Positions 46,101-55,383 of a DNA stretch of 64,000 nt are shown in pieces; position 1 is the first letter of the stretch, and each line of letters begins with the position of its first letter. Location of the stretch: NCBI GenBank assembly GCA_029261295.1, contig JAJDBP010000017.1:248001-312000 (forward strand), read 5' to 3'. The position numbers and the translations under genes were made by a program. This DNA is from Nitrospirales bacterium (GTDB lineage: Bacteria > Nitrospirota > Nitrospiria > Nitrospirales > UBA8639). The notes beneath the pieces are model-generated. The model made no database searches, was not told where the DNA came from, and worked only from the letters and a program-made list of their open reading frames with translations.

Positions 46101-47158
46101 AGGAACCCTCCGAGACTTCCTAGACCACCACTGTCTGTCTTGCAAAATTCCACAAGTGTCGTAAACCCCTCACGTTTTGAATAAATATGACGCACTCCAC
46201 GGACAAGGCACTGCCCATTGAGAACATCCTGCGGCGCCTCTGCGATTTCAATAGTACTCCCTACACTAACGGTCGGTGCGCCCGGCACGAAAATCTTACC
46301 CAGGTACTGCAAGAGACTTGAGGTCTGAACGGATCCATCCGCCAAACTTTGAACAGCTTCTGCGCTACGCAATGAGGCATCTTGAATTTGACGTGATGGT
46401 TTTCCTTCGCCTGCATTCGCGGTCACGGATGTCGAATCTTTGATGAGCCAACTCCATGCTTCTTTTCCATGGCCCCCAGCCGCGCCTTCACCGATGGCGG
46501 TGATTCTTTCAATAACCGGAGCGGATTCAGTAATTTGCAGGGACAAGATATTTTGTCCATAGATAAATGTCTGGACGAGTTGTTCAGACGTGTAGGGAAG
46601 AAAGTTCAAGGCCCCTTCTGGGGAAAAATAAGAAAGAAATCCACTTTTCTTCGCCAGCACAGCAACATGTTGGTATGCCGTTTGATGCTCATCGATGACA
46701 TAAAATGGCAATTCGACGCCGTCTTCCAACGTGGCAGTATTGGCATCGGTTTGTCCAACGAGATCACTAACAATGTCAGCAGCTTTTTGCTGCACGTAAC
46801 TTTGATTGACTCGAAGCCTGGCTAAAATTGCGCCACCATTTGTAGCAGTGATGCGGACGGTTCCTTCCGTGTCGTGACGCACACTATCAATTTTCCCAGT
46901 AAACACGAGGACAGCTGCATCATCTTCGTATCCCAATGAAATACTTCCCGAATCACCGACAGAGACGCTCGGCGCTTGAGCATCCCTTGAGAGAACAACT
47001 TCGACATGGTCTACCGACGGACCAAGCCCTACTTCCACGGTCATTGAAATAACCGTGTTCAACCACTCGCTGCCAGGGGCATTTCCGAAGCGGACTTTGA
47101 ACACAGGCCGCCTGACCGTGGGTGGGGCAGTGCTTCCAAAAAGAGGAATGCTTACCAC
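46097..47158 (-). CDS. Tail hub protein, gpD/gp27-like (VgrG N-terminal type)
   Basis: This 353-residue protein matches the late control gene D family, the trimeric hub between tube and spike. Features are RPVFKVRFGN, SMTVEVGLGPSVDHVEVVL, GDSGSISLGYEDDAAVLVF TG-type strands, QQKAADIVSDLVGQ and YQHVAVLAKKSGFLSYFSPEG. The C-terminal half has VGSTIEIAEAP and VRGVRHIYSKREGFTTLVEF. In Afp/PVC systems hub and spike are one fused protein (Afp8). Here they are two overlapping genes, as in phages. Confidence 0.92.
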   Translation of the reverse strand: MVSIPLFGSTAPPTVRRPVFKVRFGNAPGSEWLNTVISMTVEVGLGPSVDHVEVVLSRDAQAPSVSVGDSGSISLGYEDDAAVLVFTGKIDSVRHDTEGTVRITATNGGAILARLRVNQSYVQQKAADIVSDLVGQTDANTATLEDGVELPFYVIDEHQTAYQHVAVLAKKSGFLSYFSPEGALNFLPYTSEQLVQTFIYGQNILSLQITESAPVIERITAIGEGAAGGHGKEAWSWLIKDSTSVTANAGEGKPSRQIQDASLRSAEAVQSLADGSVQTSSLLQYLGKIFVPGAPTVSVGSTIEIAEAPQDVLNGQCLVRGVRHIYSKREGFTTLVEFCKTDSGGLGSLGGFL

Positions 47159-47214
47159 GACTCATTCCTTTGATCGAATTTTGAATACATGAGTAAACCA
47201 ATCAAGCCTGCATC

Positions 47215-50200
47215 TTACGAATTCCGCGAAATATAGGAATTTAAGACCGTAGGCACGCCGTCACCGTCAATTTCTTGAAAAACAAATGGGATCGTCTGAG
47301 TGCCCAGCGCCCCGTTGTAGTTGCGTGAAATTGGAGGGGCTGTCGCGGGTCCGGGACCGGTCAAAACATGCATATGTAAATGATTGTGGAAACTCACCCC
47401 GGTGTCTCCAGCCAGCATGATTTGCCGCGCGCGTACGATAAAGTTTCCAATCGGATTGATGCCACCAAACAGGTTCCGTACGCTGTTTTGCCGACCATGA
47501 CCGTAAACGCCATAGGTCCAAACGAGGTTAACCCCAGGACCAGGACCTCGATCATGAATGATATTTTGCCTTGGGATCCCTGCGGCATCCACAAGCGGGG
47601 CATTGGTATTATCGACGTCGTGCCGAATCATCACAAAGTTCCATGCAGTAGCGGCTATGGCAATGAGGACGAGGGGTGTGCCTGCGGCAACAACGGCCCC
47701 CGGCACAGCGTTTATCTGTACCACTTGCCCAGCATTAAATGCTTGCAGTGGGACTGGTGCTCCACCAGCAGCTTGCACCGTAGCAACTGTGGCGCCAGCA
47801 GCCACCATGGTCCCCACTGCGACTGGGATGTTCGTTACCATCCAAGGGCCTCCCGCTGGTGTGTTTATCTGGTTCGGAAAGCCAGTCTGGTTCGGCACAA
47901 CCAATCCTGAGTTCCAGGCGGCAACCGCGGCTTGAATTTGTTGGTTCTGATTCGGTTCGATATCATCTGGAATCCAGTCAAAAAAGTCGACAAGGGTTCC
48001 CGGACGACTTGCCAGTACGGGGTCACCCTGGTCTAGCGCGATATCAAATGCATAGTCTTGGGAAAGGTTAGCACCTGCGTTATGATGGCTCCACATCCCT
48101 TGGTTGCATTGTCCCCATATGGCAGATTCTCCTGCTGTGTAAGGGAGGAAATAGGGCGAGTTACTGGGATCGGGATAACCCAGAAAGTCAGGGCCAGTCG
48201 GATTGTACTCGCCTTGGTCCGTATCGCCTTCGTTAATGAGATAAGCATACGGCCAAAATCTTACCAAACTCCAGACGACGGCTTTAATCGTCGCCCCAGA
48301 CCAAAAAATTTCTTTTGCATTGAATGATCGACTAATGGATTGCGCAATCAACGTTCCGACAACTCCACTTAAATATCCCGAAATCAGAGAACCAGCTGCC
48401 CACCATCCGACCGTCATTCCGATCGCATCAGTATTAAAAGGATAGGTATAATGATCCTTGGGAATGATAGCGGCATGTATCATCAGGAAGATGTCTACAA
48501 CGAAAGCCAGTACGCCATCTATCTCCTCACGATTGCGTGGCTTATTATTATCCGTATTCTCGTCGTCTGACTCGGGTTCTTCGTGATTGAGGAGGGTAAG
48601 AAATGACAAGGTAAAATTTCTGGCGAGGTTCAACCAATAACTGTAGAGTGACTTCTCGCCAAGATCAGAACTTAATAAGACAAAGACCCAGAACGCAAAC
48701 CAATTCCTGGGACTGACCCTAGTGTGCATCCCCTCGAGAGACGCTAAGATTGTGCCGCCGACGGAGATTCCCCATGTTCCCGGATACCCCATCACATCGT
48801 ATAAAGGTCTCTTCATGAAAAACTTGACAAGGCCGTTAGCGAGATGCCAGGCAGCATTGACGCTGTTGGATGCATAATCACCTCTCTCCAGTGATAGCAC
48901 ATGGAGCAGTATGTTGAGCCCATCATTGCCATAGGCGGAATGCCGAGCAATGTGTTCCATTTTGTCTGGAGACACATACTTAAAGGTGTAATGTTTACCG
49001 GACTGTTCTTTAAATATAGGAGCATCATGCCATTCCACATTGGTGCCTGTATGAAGAACGCGGTGATTGCCCAGCCTCACTTTTGTCCGCTCTTTGTTAA
49101 CCCAGACCTTGTCGCCAGGCGGCCAGTTAAGCTGACGCCACAACCACCCCCACCGCACATAGGTATACAGGTTCAGCTTTCCGTCCTCTTTTTCGACATC
49201 GAACACATGACATACATCATCCAATTCCCATTCGTTGCCAGCTTCTTTGACCGTGATATTTGCTCCAAGCGAAAGTGGTATCCCCTGCTCCTGGAGCAGT
49301 CTTCGGAGGGAAACTGAATATGTCTCATTATCCAAATCGTTTTGGAAATCTGCTGCTACAAGGTCAAATAAAACCCCGAACGAATCGTCCGGGTATACAT
49401 TGAGGTCGCCTTCAATCTTCTTGACAGAGTATGTCTGCGCGTGATCAGGATCGCGGATCAACCATGCTTTTTCGTGTTCAACAACTGAGATGGTGGCTGT
49501 GAGCGAAATGAGAAATTCCTTATCCGCAAATGGCCAGAGAACGCCCGGAAATCCCCGGTGTCCAGAAAACTCTTTCCGTAATTCATTTGAAATTGTGCTG
49601 TTGTTTAAATGGCTTTCCAAGTCTTCATCGATTTCAAACAAGGGTTTCCGAGAAATCTTTAGCTTGTCACCTTCTTTCTTGATAAGGAATTTTCTCTGAT
49701 CCGTGATCTCCCACTTACCACCTCTTTCGAGAACTTTCACTATGGCACCTTTAGAAAGTGCGAGGTTGCCTGGTTCGGTAAGCGCTGCTCTGAGATCCTC
49801 TGAAATGCCCGCCTTGTTGAGTTCGTTTTCTAATCCTGGATCAATGGCGAACGTCACCCCATCGTAGTCCTCATATTCCAGCAGCCATGTGGGATACCAG
49901 CAATAATCGCACCCTGTTGTTTTAGCCGGTGGTTTACCGTCCGGTGACGGTTCGGGCTCTTCTGTCGGTTGGGATAGTTCAGTAGGTTCAAGCTGAGACT
50001 CGGGGGATGGGGAACAGACCACTTTAATCGTGACGCTACGATTCTTGCTCCTTCCGCCCAGAGTGGAATTGGGCTCAATATACTCATCAAGAGGTGCTTC
50101 CTCAATATGCACTCTCGCTGAATCGATTTGACTCTCATTTAAGAAAAAGTCTCTAACGGACTCTACCCTTTTTTTGCGGAGCTCTCTATTCAATTCTGGA

Positions 50201-51279
50201 GTTCCTGGACAATCGGTATATCCTGTCAGGTGAACTTCACAGTCACTGTTGCTCTTGAGTAGTTTCGCAATAGACTTCAACCCATTTGTCTTCTTCGCCT
50301 TGCCTTCATGGATCCCAAAGTTATAATGAAGATAACATTGCCCCGGCGTTTCTTCGTGAAAAAGCTGGCCGGTTTCTGTCGTCTTTTCTTTTTCTCGGGT
50401 ATCCCTGGTAATATTCGGACAGGTTCCTGGGTGCTCTGGCTCGACATGTACAGCATCGGGACACGATCCCGGTCGTGAGATCGTAGAACCCGCTCCCACA
50501 CTAAGGTTGCCAAACGACACGCCCGCAATCGGGTTTGATACAAGTTCCGCTAACGTGTTTCCTTCCTCGAACGCATCAACGAGTCGAGAGCTCACACAGG
50601 ACGCCTTCTGAGTAGCAGTATCGTACCCAATGCGCTTGAGGAATCGCAGCAGTGCTTCAGTCATTTGGTCTGCATTGAATGATGGAAATGAAAAAACGTT
50701 AGCGATATGACGCTTGAGTCGACGGATTAAGGCGGCGACTTCTCGGCGATTAGCCGCCATTTCTGGCGTTTCTTTTGGTTGTGCTTGTTGCAAACGCAGG
50801 ACAATATCATCAAGAAGGGTCCACACCTGGTTTTCAATAAAGGTGCTGGTCAGACCCATGTCGTTTTGCACAATATCCAGAAACTCGGTCACATGTTCAC
50901 GTACTTGCGTAACCGATAGATTGTTAGCCACGCCAGCCAATTGAGAAAGTAATTGTTCGGCAGTGTCTAAAACATTCTCAGGACTGCTGAGATCAGCTGT
51001 CATTTCAACAAACGTTTGCAGCTTTTGACTTATGGGGTCGGTCCATTGTGCGAAACGTGACGAAGCTGCACTAAAACTCCCGCTCTTCTCTACAAGGAGC
51101 TTGGCAGAGGATGACTCGAACGCATCAGCAATAATCTGACAAATTAGGCCTTCATTTGATGCATCCGCCATGAGGAGTGTTATCAAGCTTAGGAAATCAT
51201 CCAGAACGCTAGCCGATAATTGAACCTTCACCGAGCGCTTCAGTTTTTGGGGCTTGAGTAAGATCGATCCGATGGCCAT
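47215..51279 (-). CDS. Giant multi-domain protein: OmpA-like, three repeats, hydrophobic segments, split M23-like peptidase
   Basis: This is a 1354-residue protein. Residues 1-250 are helical. About 313-422 resemble an OmpA C-terminal peptidoglycan-binding domain (HLTGYTDCPGTPELNRELRK, then LGGRSKNRSV). About 476-706 hold three related repeats. Hydrophobic stretches lie at about 836-900 and 921-985. From 1050 on it resembles an M23 endopeptidase: His1065/1066 and Asp1079 in YAFDIALDQGDPV, YGVYGHG (His1261), and HNHLHMHV (1298-1305). Between these, about 1150-1207 look like a biotinyl/lipoyl hairpin (VGTMVAAGATVATV, PGAVVAAGTPLVLI). No signal peptide is visible. It may be an effector, a wall-piercing tool or an anchor. 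Encoded between tape-measure-like and hub genes. Confidence 0.78.
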   Translation of the reverse strand: MAIGSILLKPQKLKRSVKVQLSASVLDDFLSLITLLMADASNEGLICQIIADAFESSSAKLLVEKSGSFSAASSRFAQWTDPISQKLQTFVEMTADLSSPENVLDTAEQLLSQLAGVANNLSVTQVREHVTEFLDIVQNDMGLTSTFIENQVWTLLDDIVLRLQQAQPKETPEMAANRREVAALIRRLKRHIANVFSFPSFNADQMTEALLRFLKRIGYDTATQKASCVSSRLVDAFEEGNTLAELVSNPIAGVSFGNLSVGAGSTISRPGSCPDAVHVEPEHPGTCPNITRDTREKEKTTETGQLFHEETPGQCYLHYNFGIHEGKAKKTNGLKSIAKLLKSNSDCEVHLTGYTDCPGTPELNRELRKKRVESVRDFFLNESQIDSARVHIEEAPLDEYIEPNSTLGGRSKNRSVTIKVVCSPSPESQLEPTELSQPTEEPEPSPDGKPPAKTTGCDYCWYPTWLLEYEDYDGVTFAIDPGLENELNKAGISEDLRAALTEPGNLALSKGAIVKVLERGGKWEITDQRKFLIKKEGDKLKISRKPLFEIDEDLESHLNNSTISNELRKEFSGHRGFPGVLWPFADKEFLISLTATISVVEHEKAWLIRDPDHAQTYSVKKIEGDLNVYPDDSFGVLFDLVAADFQNDLDNETYSVSLRRLLQEQGIPLSLGANITVKEAGNEWELDDVCHVFDVEKEDGKLNLYTYVRWGWLWRQLNWPPGDKVWVNKERTKVRLGNHRVLHTGTNVEWHDAPIFKEQSGKHYTFKYVSPDKMEHIARHSAYGNDGLNILLHVLSLERGDYASNSVNAAWHLANGLVKFFMKRPLYDVMGYPGTWGISVGGTILASLEGMHTRVSPRNWFAFWVFVLLSSDLGEKSLYSYWLNLARNFTLSFLTLLNHEEPESDDENTDNNKPRNREEIDGVLAFVVDIFLMIHAAIIPKDHYTYPFNTDAIGMTVGWWAAGSLISGYLSGVVGTLIAQSISRSFNAKEIFWSGATIKAVVWSLVRFWPYAYLINEGDTDQGEYNPTGPDFLGYPDPSNSPYFLPYTAGESAIWGQCNQGMWSHHNAGANLSQDYAFDIALDQGDPVLASRPGTLVDFFDWIPDDIEPNQNQQIQAAVAAWNSGLVVPNQTGFPNQINTPAGGPWMVTNIPVAVGTMVAAGATVATVQAAGGAPVPLQAFNAGQVVQINAVPGAVVAAGTPLVLIAIAATAWNFVMIRHDVDNTNAPLVDAAGIPRQNIIHDRGPGPGVNLVWTYGVYGHGRQNSVRNLFGGINPIGNFIVRARQIMLAGDTGVSFHNHLHMHVLTGPGPATAPPISRNYNGALGTQTIPFVFQEIDGDGVPTVLNSYISRNS

Positions 51280-51303
51280 AAACTTACCTGCTCATTGCTC
51301 AGT

Positions 51304-54300
51304 TTAAAAAGGAACCTCTATATCAACGTCAATGCTTATGCTCAGCGAAGGTGCTGCCTGGAGCATGGCCTGGTAGGCCTTGTTGACACGGTCCATCTCC
51401 TCCTTTAATTCGTCATCCAACGTGTTCAAACGGTCAACGAGGACGTTCAGCAAATCGGTGACATCAAAATTATTTAGAATCGGGATTGCCGTATTTTCAA
51501 ACTCTGGCTGCACGATTTGAGTAACCAGAGCTTCAGGGTCCAGTGTCTTGAGTTTGGCGATCACCTCTTTGTAGTTGGCATCAAGCTGTTCTACCTCTGC
51601 AGGTGCAATGAAAAGGCTGACGTCAAGAGTGTCAACTATGTCATGAAAGGCACCATCGACTGTCTCTCGCAACTGAGCAGGATCCACGACCTCCAACTTC
51701 GTACGTAAACTTGCAAACACGCTATCCAAACTCTCACTGAGAAAGCTTAAATCAAAGTCTTGCAGTTTCTGTATAAGTTCCTGAATCTTGTCGCTTATCT
51801 CGCTTAATGAATCCAGACCTTGTGTCAGACTTGCAACTTTTGCCTCCAATTCGGTTGCCAGACGTTGAAGTTCATTCAAAAAAGGGCTGAGGCTTTGATT
51901 CAATGGTCCAGCCATGCCCAGTAAGGCAGAAAGTGGGTTGACTAATTGAGTTTCCAGGGCCTGGCGCACCCATTGGCGCAGTTGTTGAGGGGTTGCTTGT
52001 AGTTGATCTAATTCGGCCAGCACACTGCCGTCGCCGTGAAAATGGACATCCCAGTCTGTAAGCGTCTCTTGTAAATTGTCTGTGGTCTGGGTCGCTTCCA
52101 CCCGTAGTTCGGCCAAGAGTTGATACGGTTTACTGAAGTCCACTTGCAACGGGTCAGAACGTCCGAGAACAGCGGTCAGTGCCGTTTTTTCCGAAGAGCT
52201 GGGTAACGCAGCCAACGCCTGTCCCGAGATACGACGATGACCTTGAACCAGAGACGTCAGACGCGCTTGTGGATCTAAGGTGTTGAGCGTATCCAATAAG
52301 GGGTCCATCGCCGCATCGAGGCGATTAGATAATTGAGAGGACCGTGTGTTATTCAGTGAAAGTGATAGCTCGTCAAGCAGTTGTTGCAATGGACCCGTAT
52401 TGGCAATGCTATCGACATTGTTGAGAATGGACTCAATGAAATTTCCCAACTGCATCTGCACAGCACCGAATCCTTGCAAAATGTGAGATACCTTTTGCAA
52501 CAAGGCATTGGCACCATCGCTAATATCAATCACTTCTCTGACTTTCAGTAAACCCTTGTCCACTTGTTCAAACGCTTCCTTGACCGGCAGTGAATCCAGA
52601 ATATTATTGATCACCGTATTGATGGTTTCTTCGAGCGGAGTAATAAGGGATGAAGGTTGTAAACGGTCTATTGCTTCCAACAATTCATCAAACAGTGGTT
52701 CGAGCGGTTCGATGACCAAGCCTGGACGCGCGTTATCTTTAAGGCGGGTCTTCAACCTCTCGACCTCTTGCTCTATGGGCTCCAGGAGTTGGCCTGGCGC
52801 AAAGGCTTCTATTTGACTCACTAACGCCTGGAAAGGTTTTGACAGCGTATCTCCGACAAGCATTGCTGGTTCAAACTGCCGCACACTGTCCAGAAGCTGT
52901 TGGGGTTTTTTCTGGACAGCCTTAACCAACGGGACAGGCCCACCTTCGACCAGTTCTCCAAATTGCGTTATTAGGGGATCAATCACTGGGCTGAGATCTT
53001 TGGGTAAGACGGCCACGGCCGCCTGCAACGCCATTTGAAGTGCAGGACTAAGATCTGAGGTATCAATGCCTCGTAATGTTTCGGCAACTTCTTCAATGGC
53101 CGCAATGACTTCATTGGTCAGAGGGGAGAAAGATAACGTTTCGAGCTGTTTCGTGGCCTTATCCAGTGTGTCGCGAATATTCTTGATAGCGGCAACTACT
53201 TCTGGGTCCTCTAAAACACCGGTCAAGGTTTGAATAGCCTCGCGCAACGCGTTAATGATGGTTGCTGGGTCAAACTGATTGACTGTTCCGTCGATGGTTG
53301 TGATGACATCGCTGACCGCTTCACTTGCGGGTGCGAAAAGATTCGTCAGTTCCTGAACAAGTTCCGTCTTGAACTCTTCAATCGCTTCTGTGACCTCAGT
53401 AGCAACAGCTTCTGGATCAATCGAATCCAAAATGACTTCTACTTCTGCAAAAAGCGCTTTTACTTCGAGCGTGACGTTAACCAAGGCATCGTCTACTTTG
53501 TCGATGGCCGTATGCACGCTGTCAGCTGCGCTAATGATGGGTTCTTGGATGGCGGTCAGATCAATAGCTTCGATCAATTCCTGCAGCCAGTCGACGATGC
53601 GCTTCAACCCTTTTTCCAGCTCTGGGACAGCCTCGCTATCAGTGATCCCCTGATGCAAGAAAGGAGAAAATAGACTGATAAATTCAAGAGGCGAATTCGG
53701 CTCCAAGACTGCCACTATTCGTCCCATTTGGTCTTCCAAATCCTCATGCAAGGTGCTCAGGCGACCTTTGAGTGAATCCAGTCGTCCGAACATCTCTGTC
53801 TGCATATCACCTCGAAGAACGTCGTACTGGTCCAGTAACCCATTCATTTCCGTCACGATAGGGCCCGTGCCACTGATATCCCCGCTATCCACGGCTGTGC
53901 CGAGTTGCACCAGGCGAGCCAAAAGGTCATCGGCAATCTGCGCAAGTTCGTTTCCAGGTAGTTGGGTGGTAATCTCGCTCAAGTCGCTTTCTATTGAAGA
54001 CAAAATCCCATTAATCGTATTTCCGATAAAAACATTCAGGTCCTGAAGAGAAGTTGCAATATGGCCCGCAAGTTCTGCTGATCCCATGGCCTTCCACGTC
54101 ATCAGAGTGTCAAGAGGATCGCGGAGATCATCTAAGACAGGAACACGGACTAAACCAAAGAAATCCAGACCCAAATTATTTAAACCTTGGTGTAGCCACG
54201 GCAAAAACGTTTCCGCACTAAGGGGCAGCGGTAACAAGTCTAGGCTGTCATTTGTCTGGCTGATCAACGTTGCAGCGGGAGAAGCGGTCGTGGCTGCCGT

Positions 54301-54780
54301 TTCTTCGGAAGGGGTTGATCCATTGCCAGAACCGTTAGTAGCTGACTCGACGCCTTCAGCACCATTGGATCCATTTCCATTGCTACCGGGGTTTTCGCAA
54401 AGCAGGTCGATCTGAGTCAGGTTGTAGATCGTCGTTAGTGCGTTCAACCCTCTATTCAAAGGTCTGACGAGATCGATAGTGATGTCTGTTTGAATTTGCT
54501 GCAATCTCGCAACTAATTCCCAATTAACAGACGACAGATCGGTCGGTATCGCCTCTTTCAATGAATTCATGGTTGTCGCAAAATCGACGCTGACCTCAAG
54601 GTTGGGGAGAGATGTGCCTTCAAGTGACGCTTGAAGATTCCCAATGCCCTCAGGCGGATTGTTGATCAGGCTGGTCACTTGAGTAGTAATCCCGTTCAGT
54701 CCGTCCACTTGAACATTAAGCTGTACCGACAACTCGTTTCCTTCGAGAGCGGTGTCTATTCGTTCGAAAATGGTTGGCAT
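51304..54780 (-). CDS. Tape-measure-like long helical protein
   Basis: This 1158-residue protein is almost wholly amphipathic helix, with many spaced short units such as DPLLDTLNTLDP, LIEAIDLTAI and FEQVDKGLLKVREVID. A Gly/Ser/Thr-rich linker (NGSGNGSTPSEETAATTASP) lies near residue 140. It has no catalytic motif, membrane segment or signal peptide. Length, composition and place between the tube genes and the hub fit a tape measure that sets tail length or fills the tube. Pfam-level similarity to known tape measures was not visible to me. It is encoded 3 bp after the gene before. Confidence 0.7.
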   Translation of the reverse strand: MPTIFERIDTALEGNELSVQLNVQVDGLNGITTQVTSLINNPPEGIGNLQASLEGTSLPNLEVSVDFATTMNSLKEAIPTDLSSVNWELVARLQQIQTDITIDLVRPLNRGLNALTTIYNLTQIDLLCENPGSNGNGSNGAEGVESATNGSGNGSTPSEETAATTASPAATLISQTNDSLDLLPLPLSAETFLPWLHQGLNNLGLDFFGLVRVPVLDDLRDPLDTLMTWKAMGSAELAGHIATSLQDLNVFIGNTINGILSSIESDLSEITTQLPGNELAQIADDLLARLVQLGTAVDSGDISGTGPIVTEMNGLLDQYDVLRGDMQTEMFGRLDSLKGRLSTLHEDLEDQMGRIVAVLEPNSPLEFISLFSPFLHQGITDSEAVPELEKGLKRIVDWLQELIEAIDLTAIQEPIISAADSVHTAIDKVDDALVNVTLEVKALFAEVEVILDSIDPEAVATEVTEAIEEFKTELVQELTNLFAPASEAVSDVITTIDGTVNQFDPATIINALREAIQTLTGVLEDPEVVAAIKNIRDTLDKATKQLETLSFSPLTNEVIAAIEEVAETLRGIDTSDLSPALQMALQAAVAVLPKDLSPVIDPLITQFGELVEGGPVPLVKAVQKKPQQLLDSVRQFEPAMLVGDTLSKPFQALVSQIEAFAPGQLLEPIEQEVERLKTRLKDNARPGLVIEPLEPLFDELLEAIDRLQPSSLITPLEETINTVINNILDSLPVKEAFEQVDKGLLKVREVIDISDGANALLQKVSHILQGFGAVQMQLGNFIESILNNVDSIANTGPLQQLLDELSLSLNNTRSSQLSNRLDAAMDPLLDTLNTLDPQARLTSLVQGHRRISGQALAALPSSSEKTALTAVLGRSDPLQVDFSKPYQLLAELRVEATQTTDNLQETLTDWDVHFHGDGSVLAELDQLQATPQQLRQWVRQALETQLVNPLSALLGMAGPLNQSLSPFLNELQRLATELEAKVASLTQGLDSLSEISDKIQELIQKLQDFDLSFLSESLDSVFASLRTKLEVVDPAQLRETVDGAFHDIVDTLDVSLFIAPAEVEQLDANYKEVIAKLKTLDPEALVTQIVQPEFENTAIPILNNFDVTDLLNVLVDRLNTLDDELKEEMDRVNKAYQAMLQAAPSLSISIDVDIEVPF

Positions 54781-54783
54781 GTG

Positions 54784-55383
54784 TTACCCACTTCCTCCAA
54801 ACAACTCATCTAGCGCATTTGTCACCCCACCGACTCCTTCTAAAACAGATTCAACACCATTGAGTGTTCCTGTTAATGGCTTAGTTGGATCGGTAAAGTC
54901 CGGCATGCTTCCGAGACTGTCAATAACATCAAGTGCCCCCGTGACTGAATCGAGCAAACTATTTGCATCGTCAAGTAACCCCGCATTAATCCCACCCAAC
55001 AGATTCGGGGGTGGAGGTGGAGGTGGACTTTCTTTGAGTACCAAAAAGCAGGAGAGCTGGCCTGGTTGAGTTCCATGCTCTTGGAAGTGAAGCGATTGAA
55101 TGATGACGTACTGAATTTCCGTTGCCGTGACGATGTCGGCGATAAAGGTCAATGGCTCTCCGGCTTGATATTTTTCTCTCACGTTCTCCAAAAACTCACT
55201 ACGGGCTTCGTCCCCAAACAGACTGGCCGTGATCGCGATGCAGGTGGGGTTCGTGTTCAGATCTTGGAATAGACTCCCGACCCGACCAGGCACTTCTAAT
55301 TCTACAAATGAACGCTGTTCAAACGTTTTGATCGATTCGATTCGTGGAATTTCCCATTCGCCCAGGACAGGTTTCACGTTCAT
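54784..55383 (-). CDS. DNA-circularisation N-like/hub-adaptor protein
   Basis: This is a 199-residue protein. The first about 115 residues follow the pattern of the Mu gpN/DNA_circ_N and Afp7-like adaptor domain: FVELEVPGRVGSLFQDL, ITASLFGDEARSEFLENVRE, YQAGEPLTFIADIV and IQSLHFQEHGTQPGQLSCFL. A Pro run (PPPPPP) then leads to a Gly/Ser/Leu-rich helical tail. In tails this protein links tube, hub and baseplate. No LysM domain is seen. It overlaps the preceding gene by 4 bp. Confidence 0.75.
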   Translation of the reverse strand: MNVKPVLGEWEIPRIESIKTFEQRSFVELEVPGRVGSLFQDLNTNPTCIAITASLFGDEARSEFLENVREKYQAGEPLTFIADIVTATEIQYVIIQSLHFQEHGTQPGQLSCFLVLKESPPPPPPPNLLGGINAGLLDDANSLLDSVTGALDVIDSLGSMPDFTDPTKPLTGTLNGVESVLEGVGGVTNALDELFGGSG

